The notes beneath the pieces are model-generated. The model did no database searches. It worked only from the letters and a program-made list of their open reading frames with translations, and was not told where the DNA came from. Positions 11,429 to 22,825 of a stretch of DNA of 64,000 nucleotides are shown in pieces. Position 1 is the stretch's first letter, and each line of letters opens with the position of its first letter. Origin of the DNA: Bathymodiolus brooksi. Its lineage: Eukaryota > Mollusca > Bivalvia > Mytilida > Modiolidae. A program made the translations under genes and the position numbers. The DNA is taken from NCBI GenBank assembly GCA_963680875.1, contig OY804579.1:27885804-27949803 (forward strand), read 5' to 3'.

Positions 11429-11550
11429 CACAGGGACTTGTCTTTATGATATTATATAACTTTTATTTAAAAATACTACCCCATAGGTTAGTATACAGGG
11501 GTTGGAATTTTTAAATAAAGTTGTATATATCCTAAAGACAAGCCCATGTG
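11429..11550. mobile_element. 122-bp hairpin MITE with 8-bp TSD
   Basis: The left end starts CACAGGGACTTGTCTTTA and the right end, on the minus strand, starts CACATGGGCTTGTCTTTA. The similarity continues for about 50 bp per arm ('acttttatttaaaaat'), so nearly the whole element folds back. GCTGCGAT flanks both sides (11,421-11,428 and 11,551-11,558). An 8-bp duplication points to hAT-type mobilisation. Confidence 0.8.
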
Positions 11551-11558
11551 GCTGCGAT

Positions 11559-12240
11559 TCTTTTATAATATCAAGACTAGAAATACCGGTCATTATCATT
11601 TCCTACATACTTTGCTCTATAATGCCAACACAGACATATACCGATAATTCAAGAGGAAAGGTAGTCAATATCATTCCCAAAATAGTACTGCAAATGGAAA
11701 ACTGTTCAGATGGATTTAATGTATCGAGAGAACATACAGCTAAATTATATATCGTTGGAAAGAGGATAATGGGGAGCATCGGAAAATTTTGTTCGTACGA
11801 ATGAGAAATGGTCACGTTTTTCTAAAATCAGGGTTGAAGGTCAAATCTCAAAATCAAAAAAAAATAAAGATAAAATTAAATTGCTTATTTTTTCCAAAAA
11901 TCCTTTGCTAAACGAAAACGAAATGGATATATATTTACGATAATGTTACAAATGATACGATTGTGGTCTATTTTTATCGTTATGTTTATACAACCCATGA
12001 TAAGATGGCGTCAATCTTGAACTATCTAATTTTCCTAAAATTTAACAACAACAATTTAAACGGTACCTACATCCAAACAGGTTTTTGTATTTTCATTTTT
12101 TCTACAATTATTTGGTAGCTGATAAGTCAAAGTTATTTTCAAAGCTATCATGCGTAAGTTATTAGGTTATAGTGCCTTAATTTCCGACTTCCTGTTGACC
12201 ATAAATAACGAGAATTTTGTGTGCAATCAAGCATTTCCAA
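11559..12240. other. Unassigned stretch
   Basis: AT-rich. An open frame continuing from the MITE to 11,804 shows no domain. No tandem repeat was seen. Confidence 0.35.
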
Positions 12241-13645
12241 TTAGCAGTCGTCCTTCTTGGAAACATTTGTTTGATGTTCTAACGGTGCTGAAGATGGGTT
12301 GAGTAAGTCATAGAAACATTTAAACAAAAAATAATTAATTCTAAAAAATCGAGGCGAAGCCAGGACAAGAGACAACTTGTCTTTAAGTGCTGTTAAAATA
12401 TCATTTTCTCTGCACCACTCAAAGAAAGCTGATAGCCACAGTGAGGATAAGGCTTCATATACTAATGTCAATGTCCGTATAGCACGATTAAATTGTTTAC
12501 CGGTCATCATCTGCTCAACTGATCCAGCTGCATACACGGAAGATTCAATCAACAGATCTTTCAATCCACCATCACCCCAAAGTCTACCAATTGATGCAAC
12601 AAAGCACGACATTGCATGAAAGCCTCCCAACAGGAGAATATGAGTTTTAAATGTGTCCTGTTTAGCCCATTCAACCTGTTTCGCGATTGCATATAGTTGT
12701 TGGTCGAATGTTTAGATAGAATATGCTTGTCCCAAAGATTTTGTCATTTCTTGACACCTACGCATGGTTGTATATACCGTTGACATGTCACTTGGCTTTG
12801 CGTCTACTATTGGAGCATATGACACAACAGAATACTCAGGTCTGTATTCCGAAAGAGAACTGTTATATCCAGTCCAAAATGGTATAAGTTGACATTCGAC
12901 ATACGTTACAGACATTGGAAAATTTTCAATATCTCTTGAAAGTGACCTCAAAATAACCCAAAGAATTTCAGAAACGTTTTCCATTTGTCCGGCACAATTT
13001 GAAATTATTTCAAAAGCTTTGGGAAAACGTTTTGGAATTCCTCGTACCTTTGGCTTTGAGAACGGTAGGCATGACGTTAGTGAAGAAGCATCATTAGTCA
13101 TCTGAAAGGCTCTATCGTTGCTCTTTTTGATAGACACCTGTCGCATACATGAGTCTATAGGTGATGGGCATGCTTGAAAGACTGTCATTGCCATAGAATG
13201 GAAAGTGTCCTTGCCATCTATTGTCTCTGTATTGATATCTATATTGTCAGCACCCTCTTTGTACGAGACATCCACCTTGACAGACAGGAACAATGCCATC
13301 TGGGACATAAACGCCCTCTTTGATGCTGTCTTCCTCTTTCAAAGCAACACTTGTAAGGAACCGTCTCACCTCTGAATAGGAAGCACAGAAACCGTTAGAA
13401 TTCAAATTGTCAACCAATCCGCGTGAACCAAACTCGTGATGCAACTGTACAGCCAACCCTAGGTGGAAAGGGGTAAAAGTATGTTTGGAAAGCGAAACTA
13501 TCGACTCTGTAATTCCAGGAATCTTTCTGATTTTATCGATTGGTACAGTATACTGTTCAGATGCAGCTTTGTATGCCTTTTCATCTATTAGCCAACAGAT
13601 AAAACTGGGAATTAAAGCAACATCCGATAAAATCGGTAAAGCCAT
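12241..13645 (-). pseudogene. Pseudogene of an unnamed animal gene family (GFHxM/NIDxNxETxDG motifs)
   Basis: Three minus-strand pieces belong to one reading. Piece 1 runs 13,645-13,247 (start MALPILSDVALIPSF; contains LHHEFGSRGLVDNLNSNGF). Piece 2 runs 13,308-12,712 (GADNIDINTETIDGKDTFHS) and piece 3 is 12,711-12,241 (TFDQQLYAIAKQVEWAK, then LLGGFHAM and YAAGSVEQMMTGKQFNRAIR). Between pieces 1 and 2 there is a frameshift near 13,255. Pieces 2 and 3 share a frame and are separated only by a TAA at 12,712-12,714. The motifs resemble long uncharacterised proteins repeated in mollusc and cnidarian genomes, often beside transposons. I recall the family but no established function, and catalytic residues cannot be named. 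It could be a transposon-borne gene or a decayed host paralogue. Confidence 0.65.
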
Positions 13646-15589
13646 GATATTCGTTGATTACCTCGTCGCCAAAATGTACTATTTTGTGTTCAGATGACTC
13701 TTATTTTACTGGATTTAACCTTGATTAAAACAACACCATTGAAGGTACAACATTTACTAAATCTAAAAACAATAAACATCCGGTTCTACAATATGTCTAA
13801 AACCCAAAGACAATAACAGTTTGTATAAAGTAAAATAAGAAAGTACCAAAATACACTACAGGTGGTCATGACTTTCTTGAAGTATAAGACAGGAGCCATA
13901 CAAGGAAAGCCATTGAAGAGAAAAGTAACCCCAGAGGAGACGAGAGAACGAAAGAAACAGTATGAAAAAGACCGAGAACGTAAATTTATTGATTCTTGGA
14001 AGCAGGACTGACCCTGGCTTCATCACAACTTTTAACAAAATGTTATGGTCTGCAACTGGTGCATCGAAGCCAATGGACCAAAAGAGCTATATATATATAC
14101 TCTTTTGTAATTCTAATTCTGGTTTCTAATTATACTTTTTCTGGTAGCATAGAGCTATTATTTTATTCTATTTTTTTTCTTACATATAAGGATTCATTTG
14201 TTTAGATAGAATGAATATTTCATTAAGTTATTTTTAATGTCACAAATAGTTTTGTAATTTTAGAGTGGAAATATACTTTAATGAATATGATCATGCTGTA
14301 TACAATAATATATTTATGGATATAGTGTCAAATTGTCATCCTACTTAAACACATTATACTGATTCAGAGCCAACCAGTCTTTGCTCTTTCTCCTTAATGC
14401 TGTGTACTTATTAAACAGAGAAGCAAAAAATACCAATGTTATGGTCTTTGGTCTGACCCGACCGGAGCACGAACCCATGAACACTTGCTAACCTTTACGC
14501 TGCTGTCTAATTGTAGATATTGCTGTTTGTGATTGTAAATTTAATGCAATCAATATGTGACACTTGAATAAAATAAATTTATTATTAAAAAAAATCATCA
14601 TTATTTTATTGTCGGTCCTGTAAAATCTAGTTCAGTCCTGTAATTCCTCACAGTTCACAGGACCGAATGTCCTGTGGATTCAAATTCCTAATTTCCTTGA
14701 CTGTCCTTATATGCAGAAATTAGCAATAAATTTTATTTAATCTTCTTCCAATCTTTATATTGCATTGGCTTTTTACTGCAATACATATGATTTACTTGTA
14801 TTCACTTCTTTCAAACTTAATTGGAACTTTCTCAACAGTTTGTACAAGTATTCTAAATGACCAAGTTCAGGGCAATCCGACTTGCCGGTTAATAGTTTTA
14901 TTGTATGGATATGAAGCCGGATCGTCAGATCCTTCCGTATTTGGTCATTTACAATACGCCATTAACAAATTCAAATTCATTTTATTGTCATTAAACATAT
15001 ATACATGTTTGTGACACAGTACAAAGGAAAACATACAATGACACAAGTAGGAAAAATACCACAATGCATTCACGATCGTCTGAAAATGTCCACTTGAGAT
15101 GAAAATTAAAGAAATTTTAATTCATTTAAGGACCGCTTTGTGACACAATACATGGCGAAATGAACAGGTAGGAATATGTTTACATAAAAAATCCTTTCAT
15201 CAGATATTGATTTCAACAAAAAAAAAACATCTGAAAAGTTGACGGCAAATTTCTTTCTCAACTTCCAACCACAAAATAGGGTTGTGCCTTATGACGCCCC
15301 AGACCGGGGATCTGAAAAAAATCCAAATATTAACGTCAACATTCAGAGACGGCATAATTATTTAGACTACCATTGATGGTGCAACTTTCGATTTGGGGCG
15401 AGTAGGACAGGTGTGAGTTGGCAGTGGGGTGACTTGACTTGGATTCAAATTTGACAATGTAAGAAACTAAATTGTTTGACATCATAGATCAATCAATATT
15501 TTTCTTAGATCTTATGATGACCGTTGCATCACAAGTTTATGAACAATTAAAAATTTTCACAGGCCAGCTTGATTATTTATGACATTGGC
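13646..15589. other. Unassigned stretch with SINE-like and LINE-tail scraps
   Basis: Minus strand at about 14,450-14,510 has 'tcatgggttcgtgctccggt', a possible decayed tRNA-type B box. Minus strand at about 14,960-15,010 reads 'aataaaatgaatttgaattt', typical of the 3' tail of a truncated CR1/L2-like LINE. Neither is more than a scrap. No coding region was recognised. Confidence 0.3.
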
Positions 15590-15711
15590 TATGGCCGAGT
15601 ATGGGTCTACTGTGAACTTCACACGCTATATTATAAATATATACACAATCATGCCGAGTATGGCTCTACTGTGAACTTCACACGCTATATTATAAATATA
15701 TACACAATCAT
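15590..15711. repeat. Two-copy direct repeat of about 61 bp
   Basis: 'tctactgtgaacttcacacg' followed by 'tatattataaatatatacac' occurs twice back to back. It lies next to the left limit of repeat Y copy 1. Confidence 0.85.
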
Positions 15712-16039
15712 TACCGTCACGGTATGTGTTTTCGTGAGTCATCTGTTTTCGTTTTATACATTTTATTTTGATTTCCACAGTGCACGCATTATTTTTGACG
15801 TGTCTTCCGGTTTCTATTTATGGAACATAAACAAGACTACAGCGTGACATCTGTAAACGATGTTAAAGTTTGCTTTTAAAGACGCAAGTACCAAAAACAG
15901 TGAACCTACCTACTGAACCATACTTTTTGTAATGCTAAAAATTTACTTCATTTATAAAGTAGCTGGAAAAAAATCCAGAAGGGCTATAAAAAATTTAACT
16001 ATGTCGTCTGCCTCTCAGACACCTGCTCTTCCTGTCATG

Positions 16040-17162
16040 TAGTCCGAGATTCCTCTGTCGTCCGACGGCATTATATATTTTTGCTAGAGCCGTTGGACGT
16101 CAGAGAGCTATACATACGGAAAACAGCGGATTTGCTTCTTCAACTCTGGGTCAGCACATTTCCACGTTTCGTGGCTATCGGATTTTATTTTCTATCAGAA
16201 ACCCTTATATAAATCGCTTCACCAATCATTTTTCTATTCATTCATAACCATCTTACCCTCAGAAAGTGGTGTTACACTCCATTGCAACACGATTTTGCCT
16301 CAGATCCTATTATTCCGCCATTTGACTTCCATTTTTCAAACATTTGTCACGTGACTACGAGAAAATTACGATTACCGCAATGTATCATGGGAGATGATTT
16401 GCATATAAACAAACAAACAAATATTTTTATTGTCAATCATAGGCGCCTGTTAAGGCAGAACAATTAACATAAGATTTAATACAGTTGATTATATTGATTG
16501 GTAATGATTTTAACAGCAAATTTAGTGAATTACAGATAACTATAAGAAAAAAAAATGTTGTAGTACCTTGTCCAAAAAGGGGGAACGTAACACATGCTCT
16601 TTCCGAAGCCCGTTGGTAACACTCTGCCATTGAATCTTTTCTTTCCAACACATTCTGTATTATTTCCTTCTGCTCTGCTTTGATCTGTAGATGGACTGTT
16701 TGTCCTGCAGACTACGCTTAAATGTATCGTCTTCCATGTGATTTGAATGTTGTTTACGTATGCAAATAATGCTCCAAATAATTTGGCACGCTGCATTAAT
16801 TAGCTCCCATCATGCAATGCGTTGCTGTCATCATTCAGTTAGTATTGCGAGATCACGTTTGTAGATTCGAAAATGGAAGTCAAATGGCGGAATAATAGGA
16901 TCTAAGGCAAAATCGTGCTGTAATTGAGTGTAACACCACTTTCTGAGGGTAAGATGGTTATGAATGAATAGAAAAATGATTGGTGAAGCGATTTATATAA
17001 GGGTTTCTGATAGAAAATAAAATCCGATAGCCACGAAACGTGGAAATGTGCCGACCAAGAGTCGAAGAGGCAAATCCGCTGTTTTCCGTATGCATAGCTC
17101 TCTGACGTCCAACGGCTCTAGCAAAAATATATAATGCCGGACGACAGAGGAATCTCGGACTA
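16040..17162. mobile_element. Foldback element with ~300-bp TIRs and 9-bp TSD (Pack-MULE-like)
   Basis: Arms 16,040-16,343 and 16,871-17,162 are inverted copies, starting TAGTCCGAGATTCCTC at each end and sharing 'cgtttcgtggctatcgg' and 'cctattattccgccatttga'. CCTGTCATG lies directly outside both ends (16,031-16,039 and 17,163-17,171). Long TIRs plus a 9-bp duplication suit a MULE. The core between the arms contains part of a RecQ-like helicase exon. The sister repeat lacks the element. An alternative reading is a TA duplication with a pre-existing flanking repeat. Confidence 0.8.
16560..16700 (-). pseudogene. RecQ-like helicase N-terminal exon fragment
   Basis: On the minus strand one frame gives LQIKAEQKEIIQNVLERK. 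After a 1-2-nt frame change the next gives LPTGFGKSMCYVPPFW. Together they match the start of RecQ-family SF2 helicases: a Q-motif-like region with Glu-Gln, then the Walker A (motif I) G-F-G-K-S that binds ATP phosphate. The coding similarity stops at a GTAC that could be a splice donor, so only one 5' exon is present. No DExH box or later motif is seen. It sits in the core of the foldback element, consistent either with capture of a host exon or with a deletion derivative of a helicase-encoding transposon (helicase-bearing Academ-type elements are known). It is not functional because of the frameshift. Confidence 0.6.
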
Positions 17163-18499
17163 CCTGTCATGGGGTCACTGATCGTACTTGTAAACAAAAG
17201 AGCCGACTGAAATGTGCCTGTTTCTTATTTAAAATACATGTCACTTTGCAGTGCATTGTGGTTTCAGCACTAAAAAAAAACATCTAAAGTAAACACAATT
17301 TTGAAAGTGGTCATTTTCAAACATTGTTATTTTATTTAGATGTAGCAGTAGGACAGCCAGCGTGACAGGAGAGCTCCAAAGTCAAGTCCCAGTCACGTGA
17401 CTTTCGCTTCATTTTTGATGAAAAATGACGTTCAACCCTTCGCTTAAAATACGTCGGTTTACAATAAATATTTATGCTTGAAATCAATTAAAATATACGG
17501 AAGATGTCTATGGATAAATAGAAATTTATTGTATCACTTCAGTTTTTATTTATATTGTGTACAAACATCGAATTTTGCTAATTGAAGTGGACTCAATTTC
17601 AAAACAAATGTCAAGGTGGTTCTATTTAAAAGAGAAAATTTACTTAAAACAATATGATGGCTTTCTGTAACATACATTGCCTGAGGAAATCATCAAGGAT
17701 CATTGTCATACCGACAACTAGTGTCAATGTCTTGTGGGATGCAATTGTTCCACTTAGCCCTACACCCACCTTGGTCGGATCGACGATTTGCCAAACATCG
17801 AAATTCATTGTCTTTCGGAACACATCGGTGGTGTTTCTTAACATCAACAATACCTAAGCGTACATCCGAAAGAGTATATTTCATTTGGGAAAGGGGTGTC
17901 TATATCTTTTTTTAATTTTCTTGTATTAATACCGTATTTTTCAGTTTAATTGAATTATTTGTATTGCAATATTGTTTTAGACATTGTGCATTTTGTAATT
18001 TAGACTGGGGAATTACTATTTATTATCACTTTAAATTTAAAAAAAAATCATCTATGATACTAGACTTGCACAGGGAATGTACAACAATTAATAATTTCAA
18101 TTTATTTTAATTTCAATACAACAGGTACAAGATAAATAGAAAGAAATAAATGTGTGGAAAAAATAAAGGCATGTAAATAAAAATTAAGCGAATTGAAAAA
18201 ATATGAAAATATTATAAAAAAAAAACATGTTAAAAAAATCTAAAAAAAAGTGTAACCTTGAGACAAAAAGGGGCATAAAAAATTGTATTCAGATATCTTA
18301 ACCCTTCCTATTATATCAAGGCAAATTAAAAAAAAATCAGTGTAAGCAAATATCTTTCTTGAAATTAGGAAATTTTATTATCTGAATGAAAGCTACCAAG
18401 TTTCATGTTTATCTCACAATGTAAATATCAATGTATTTGGAATATTCATGTGTTTGACACAACTACAAACTAGCTTTTATAACATATATGGGTGGTCAA

Positions 18500-18890
18500 G
18501 TTGTAACAATTCTTTCCCCTTGACATTCACAAAATGACCAGCATTTACAAATATGAGTACTTAGGTTGCAATAATTCTTTCTCCAGGACATTCACAAAAT
18601 GACCAGCATTTACAAATATGGGTACTTAGTTTGCAATAATTCTTTCTCCAAGACATTCACAAAATTACCAGCATTTACAAATATGGATACTTAGATTGCA
18701 ATAATTTTTCCACCATGACATTCACAAACAGAATGACTATAGCATTCACATAAAAGACAGACACAAAATGACTAGCATTCACATAAAAGACACATACAGA
18801 ATAACTAGCATTCACATAAAAGAGCATATTGAATGACTACCATTCACATAATTTTAAGACACATACAGAATACTTGCATTCACATGAAAG
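18500..18890. repeat. Two short tandem arrays inside the TAG-flanked element
   Basis: About three to four units of roughly 60 bp contain 'attcacaaaatgaccagcat' and 'ttacaaatatg' (18,500-18,730). They are followed by about four units of roughly 35 bp with 'attcacataaaagaca' and 'cagaatgactagc' (18,735-18,890). Confidence 0.75.
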
Positions 18891-19225
18891 GACAAACCAG
18901 AATTCCTAATTTCACTAAGTAAATTAAATGATTAGAATAGAATGAATATGTTTTCTGTTGGCAAAATAACCAAGTATTGGTTAATATTGTTTAAAATTGA
19001 AGTTAAAAAATTTATTTTATTTGTTCCAATGACTGGAAAAAAGTTAATAAATGGGCACATTTTGAAAAATTCTTTTCTGTAAAAGAAAATTTATAAATTT
19101 CGGCATTAATATTCATAGATAAAAGATAATTATATTTCTCATAAACAACAGGCAACATAAGTACCTTTTCATCTAAAAAAAAGCATGAATAACAAATTCA
19201 ACAACATGTTGGAGTGTATACAGGT

Positions 19226-19560
19226 CTAAATGTCTGTAGAAACTTGTTCAACAACTTGGTTCTGGTTCAATATATCTATAAGAAATTGAAAAGTTTGAGA
19301 TCTTGTTTCAGCTCCACTTTCTGACCTAGAAAATGTGTTACAACTGTTATAACAATAAGTACCACAATATAAGTTATCTTCTGAGCCAAATTCTTTACAG
19401 AAATTTAATTCATTCTTGAAATGTTTAAGACAAGTCCTGGTTTTCAATTGAAATTGAAATAAACCTTTTGAGTTTCAGATGAAGTTTCACAAATTACACA
19501 ATCAGAAAGTTCTTTTCTGAATGACTTTATTATAATTTATGACACAAGGTGTCTTGAAAA
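19226..19560 (-). pseudogene. Possible cysteine-rich coding remnant
   Basis: Minus-strand frames read LSDCVICETSSETQKVYF and then, after a frame change, LKTRTCLKHFKNELNFC followed by NLYCGTYCYNSC. The C-x2-C spacing and later Cys/His pairs recall N-terminal zinc-binding segments of transposon-linked proteins, but I cannot name the family. It lies within the TAG-flanked element and may be the remnant of that element's gene. Confidence 0.3.
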
Positions 19561-21175
19561 CTCATGGCATTTGTTTGATGATGTACTTTAAAAATAATTG
19601 GAATGCTGGTCCATTTTTTTTACTTCATGGATATTTTAGAAGAAAAAAACATATATATATATATTGATTTTCAAACCTGTATGAATATATATATAAGACT
19701 TATCATATATTCTTATTTTTATTTATTCAAATATTCAACCAATAAACATCACAGGAAACTTTGCATTTATACTCATAGAATCTGTAACTTTGCCCCTTTG
19801 GTATTTTCAGACTCTTGTTAAAAAAAAATAAACATCCCATGTCCAGTCTGTATATACATATATCTACCTACAATGATCTAAAACTAACTAAAACTGGAGG
19901 TTGTCAATACCATTGGCACTGAAAAGTAGCATGTTCACACATCAATAAGTATTTCAGGAAAACAGACTGAAAATGAAAAAAAAAGGGGGGTGGGGTGTAA
20001 ATGCTTAACCTGTACTAAATATGTAGCCTTATGCTATGCCATGTTAATCTAGAGTGAATTTAACATAATCTTTCACCATTCTCTGCATGACAAGATCATA
20101 CATTATAATGCAGACCTTTTTATTTCTAAAATGTATTTATTAATTATGTCAATATTTTGACATGTCCATAAATGCCATGGAACGAGTCAACGAAAATGAA
20201 AGATTTGTTGTTAAAATTGGAATAAAATGACTCTATATATGTGTGACTATGATTGGTCAAGTGGTTCTTTCGTGTTTAAACAGAAACAGTCACATTTTCA
20301 TCCTAATAGATCAATCAATCTATGAAAAAAACCAGAAATATTTGGTTAGAATCTCGAAATATAGTGCTTCTTGTTTACATCCAAATATGGAATTCTAGTG
20401 ACGAATGATGGGGAAATATGCAAATAATCCATACTCTAATACGTGATTCTAGCTATTTTTACCAAATTTATTAATAAACAGCCAATGGGATGCAATTGTT
20501 CCACTTAGTTAAAGAGTCTATTTTTAGCGCCATTTTTTTTTTACAACATTTCATCAGCAGCGGTATCCCGAGTTCCAACGTTGATTTCAAGCAAACGATA
20601 TCATAAATACACGTATTCACGCGTCAGTCATGTTACAATTTTATTTAAAAAATGGATTCAATAAGAATGAATACGTCTTTCAGTTTTATTTATGAAGATA
20701 TTCAGTAAAAACACATGGGGTGACGACGTAAACATAGCATGGCCGCTCACTTGTAAAACGTCATGTCTAAAAAAAAATAGAGTTATGTCCCTTGATTTCG
20801 GGATTTGACTTTGCATTGTTGGAGGTACGGAATCTGTGCGTGGCTTCCCGACTGTAGTATGATTTGGTAGATGGCTAGACCCATGAAATTTTAAAACCAG
20901 CCATTTCCGGATTTTATATTCGTTTCCATCCCGTATGTCGGCCTTGTTATTATTTCACACGAAAACAGATGACGCCATTTTACTGACAACAAAAGTTGCC
21001 AGATAATCGAGAGTATATTAAAATACAAGAATGGCTTTAAAAACAATCTTATGTACAAAGAAATATTTAACTAGCCATTCTTTGAACATTCCAATCGTCA
21101 TATGAATGAAGGGTTAACACTGTTAATCGCTATATCGGAAAATCGATAATAATAGCACGAAAACCGATAACACGA

Positions 21176-21555
21176 TGCTACAATCTAAATGGAAACGTAT
21201 CCTGATATTGTAAATTTCAAATTCCCGATTGACAATCAAATATATTTGCTTTTAACATCTGTTTTCCTATCTATACACAAATATGCACAATGTGCCAAAT
21301 ATTTATAAAGGTCCTTTAAAATATACTTTTTTCTACACCTCAAAACGTTTCGACATCACAACTTACCCGCCAAAATGACAGAAAATGGAAGTAATGGGGT
21401 TAGCATAAGACAGGGAAATAAGGAAAGAGATAAAATAAAACATTCAATCCCGATCTCACAGAGAACACATTTATTAATTTGTCTGAATACAGACTATCAT
21501 ACATATAACATGGGTAAAACACTATAAATCCACAATATGATTGCATATATTATCA
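21176..21555. other. Unassigned stretch
   Basis: AT-rich. It lies between repeat Y copy 1 and the truncated end of an inverted HINE. No feature was recognised. Confidence 0.35.
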
Positions 21556-22822
21556 ATTCAGTTTGGTTGAGATTGGCTCAGTAGTTTCAGAGGAGAAGAA
21601 TTTTTTTAAATTTCATCCCCCCTTTTTTCTAATTTGCATAATCGGTCAAAATCGGCAAAAGTTCAAAGTTCATAAAAAATCCCGTAATATATGTTAAAAA
21701 GCTCATCATTATGCTTATACAGTTCAAATTTGGGCACTTTCTGGCTTAAAATAGAGCAGTTTTGGCCATTTGAAGAAATTTCTATTTTTAGTAATGGTGG
21801 CCATCTTGGATACATGACGGTGCTGACGGACACAATTTTGAAAGGGGACCACCTAAGGATCATTTCAGCAAAGTTTGGTTGAGATTGGCTCAGTAGTTTC
21901 AGAGGAGAAGATTTTTTTTAAATTTCATCCCCCCTTTTTTCTAATTTGCATAATCAGTCAAAATGGGTAATGGGATTTACTTCAAAATTGCAGGGTAGGT
22001 AGATCTTGACATGCTGCACATTTTTGCAATTTAAACTTAACATCTATCTCTAAATAGTTTTTGAAATATAAGACGAAAAGTATTAAAATTAAAAAAAAAA
22101 TTGATGAAAAAAGGGCAATAACTCCAATATGGGTATTCAATTTTACTTCAAAATTGCAGGGTAGGTAGATCTTGACATGCTGAACATGTTTGCAGTTTCA
22201 ACTTACCATCTGTCTCTTATAGTTTTTGAAATAAAGGACGAAAAGTATTAAAATTTTGAAAATTTGATGAAAAAAGGGAAATAACTCCAAAATGGGTAAT
22301 GGGATTTACTTCAAAATTGCAGGGTGGGTAGATCTTGATATGCCGCACATTTTTGCAATTAAAGTTAACCTTTATCTATTATAGTTTTTGAAATATAAGA
22401 CGAAAAGTATTAAAATTTTACAAATTTGATGAAAAAAGGGCAATAACTCCAAGATGGGTAATCAGATTTACTTCAAAATTGCAGGGTAGGTAGATCTTAA
22501 TGTGCTGATCATGTTTACCCCATGTCATATTTTTGATATTATTAACGGTTTTTGAGTTATTACCCAAAACCTGCAATTTTACCATATGTTCTATTTTTAG
22601 TAACAGCGGCCATGTTGGTTGGTGCACGGCATCACCGGACACAATTTTGAAACTAGACACCCTAGTGATGATTCAGACCAAGTTTGGTTTCCATTTGTCT
22701 TGTACTTTCAGAGGAGAAGATTTTTGAAAAAGTTTACGACGTACGACGGACGGACGACGGACAACGACAACGGACGCCAAGTGATGGCAATAGCTCACCT
22801 GACCCTTTGGGTCAGGTGAGCT
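21556..22822 (-). mobile_element. HINE/pearl-like element, inverted, 3'-truncated
   Basis: Reading on the minus strand, the 5' end is a perfect 31-bp palindrome at 22,792-22,822 (AGCTCACCTGACCC, three bases, inverse). It is followed by 'attgccatcacttggcg' and a (GTCC/GTCGTC)-type microsatellite, a leader with 'ccaacatggccgctgttact', three to four monomers of about 165 bp ('agatctacctaccctgcaat', 'tttcaaaaactat', 'ggagttattgccc'), and about 1.3 units of the 312-bp monomer. There is no 3' hairpin/CTRR end. The array stops abruptly at 21,556. Confidence 0.8.
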
Positions 22823-22825
22823 AAT

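Larger units (their letters stand above)
17346..20854. mobile_element. 3.5-kb TIR element with 3-bp TSD (TAG)
   Basis: The element starts CAGTAGGACAGCCAGCGTG and its other end, on the minus strand, starts CAGTCGGGAAGCCACGC. Subterminal 'caaagtca' and 'tccc' blocks also match. TAG occurs at both borders (17,343-17,345 and 20,855-20,857). The sister repeat at about 30,500 reads straight across with a single TAG, which proves the insertion. Three-base duplications fit several superfamilies (CACTA, PIF/Harbinger, Academ), and CAGT ends do not decide between them. GATGCAATTGTTCCACTTAG occurs twice inside (about 17,738 and 20,489). Confidence 0.75.
15715..21175 (-). repeat. Old dispersed repeat Y, copy 1 (with two nested insertions)
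   Basis: Segments 15,715-16,039, 17,163-17,345 and 20,855-21,175 match, in reverse complement and in order, the continuous stretch 30,210-30,990 (plus a short piece at 29,035-29,062). The sister copy has no sequence corresponding to 16,040-17,162 or 17,346-20,854, so those two blocks are later insertions. Removing them leaves about 830 bp. Shared landmarks include 'gacgcaagtaccaaaaacag', 'tgcagtgcattgtggtttca' and 'gataatcgagagtatattaa'. It has no coding capacity and its class is not known. Confidence 0.8.

Noticed and set aside
11242..11804. Pair of overlapping ORFs of 90 and 100 codons
   Set aside because: The first is mostly the GAAAC/GTTTC repeat and the second starts inside the hairpin MITE. 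Neither has a domain.
14440..14520. tRNA gene or SINE head
   Set aside because: The B-box-like 'gggttcgtgctcc' is present, but no convincing A box or stem pairing was found.
17644..17915. Four overlapping ORFs of 63-70 codons on both strands
   Set aside because: At most one can be real. Both minus frames look plausible, but neither matches a family I know, so no CDS is called. The region is covered by the TAG-flanked element.
22792..22822. Rho-independent terminator or operator palindrome
   Set aside because: The perfect 31-bp palindrome recurs at the 5' end of every HINE copy (36,915, 57,501, 60,239, 61,646), so it is an element terminus, not a regulatory site.
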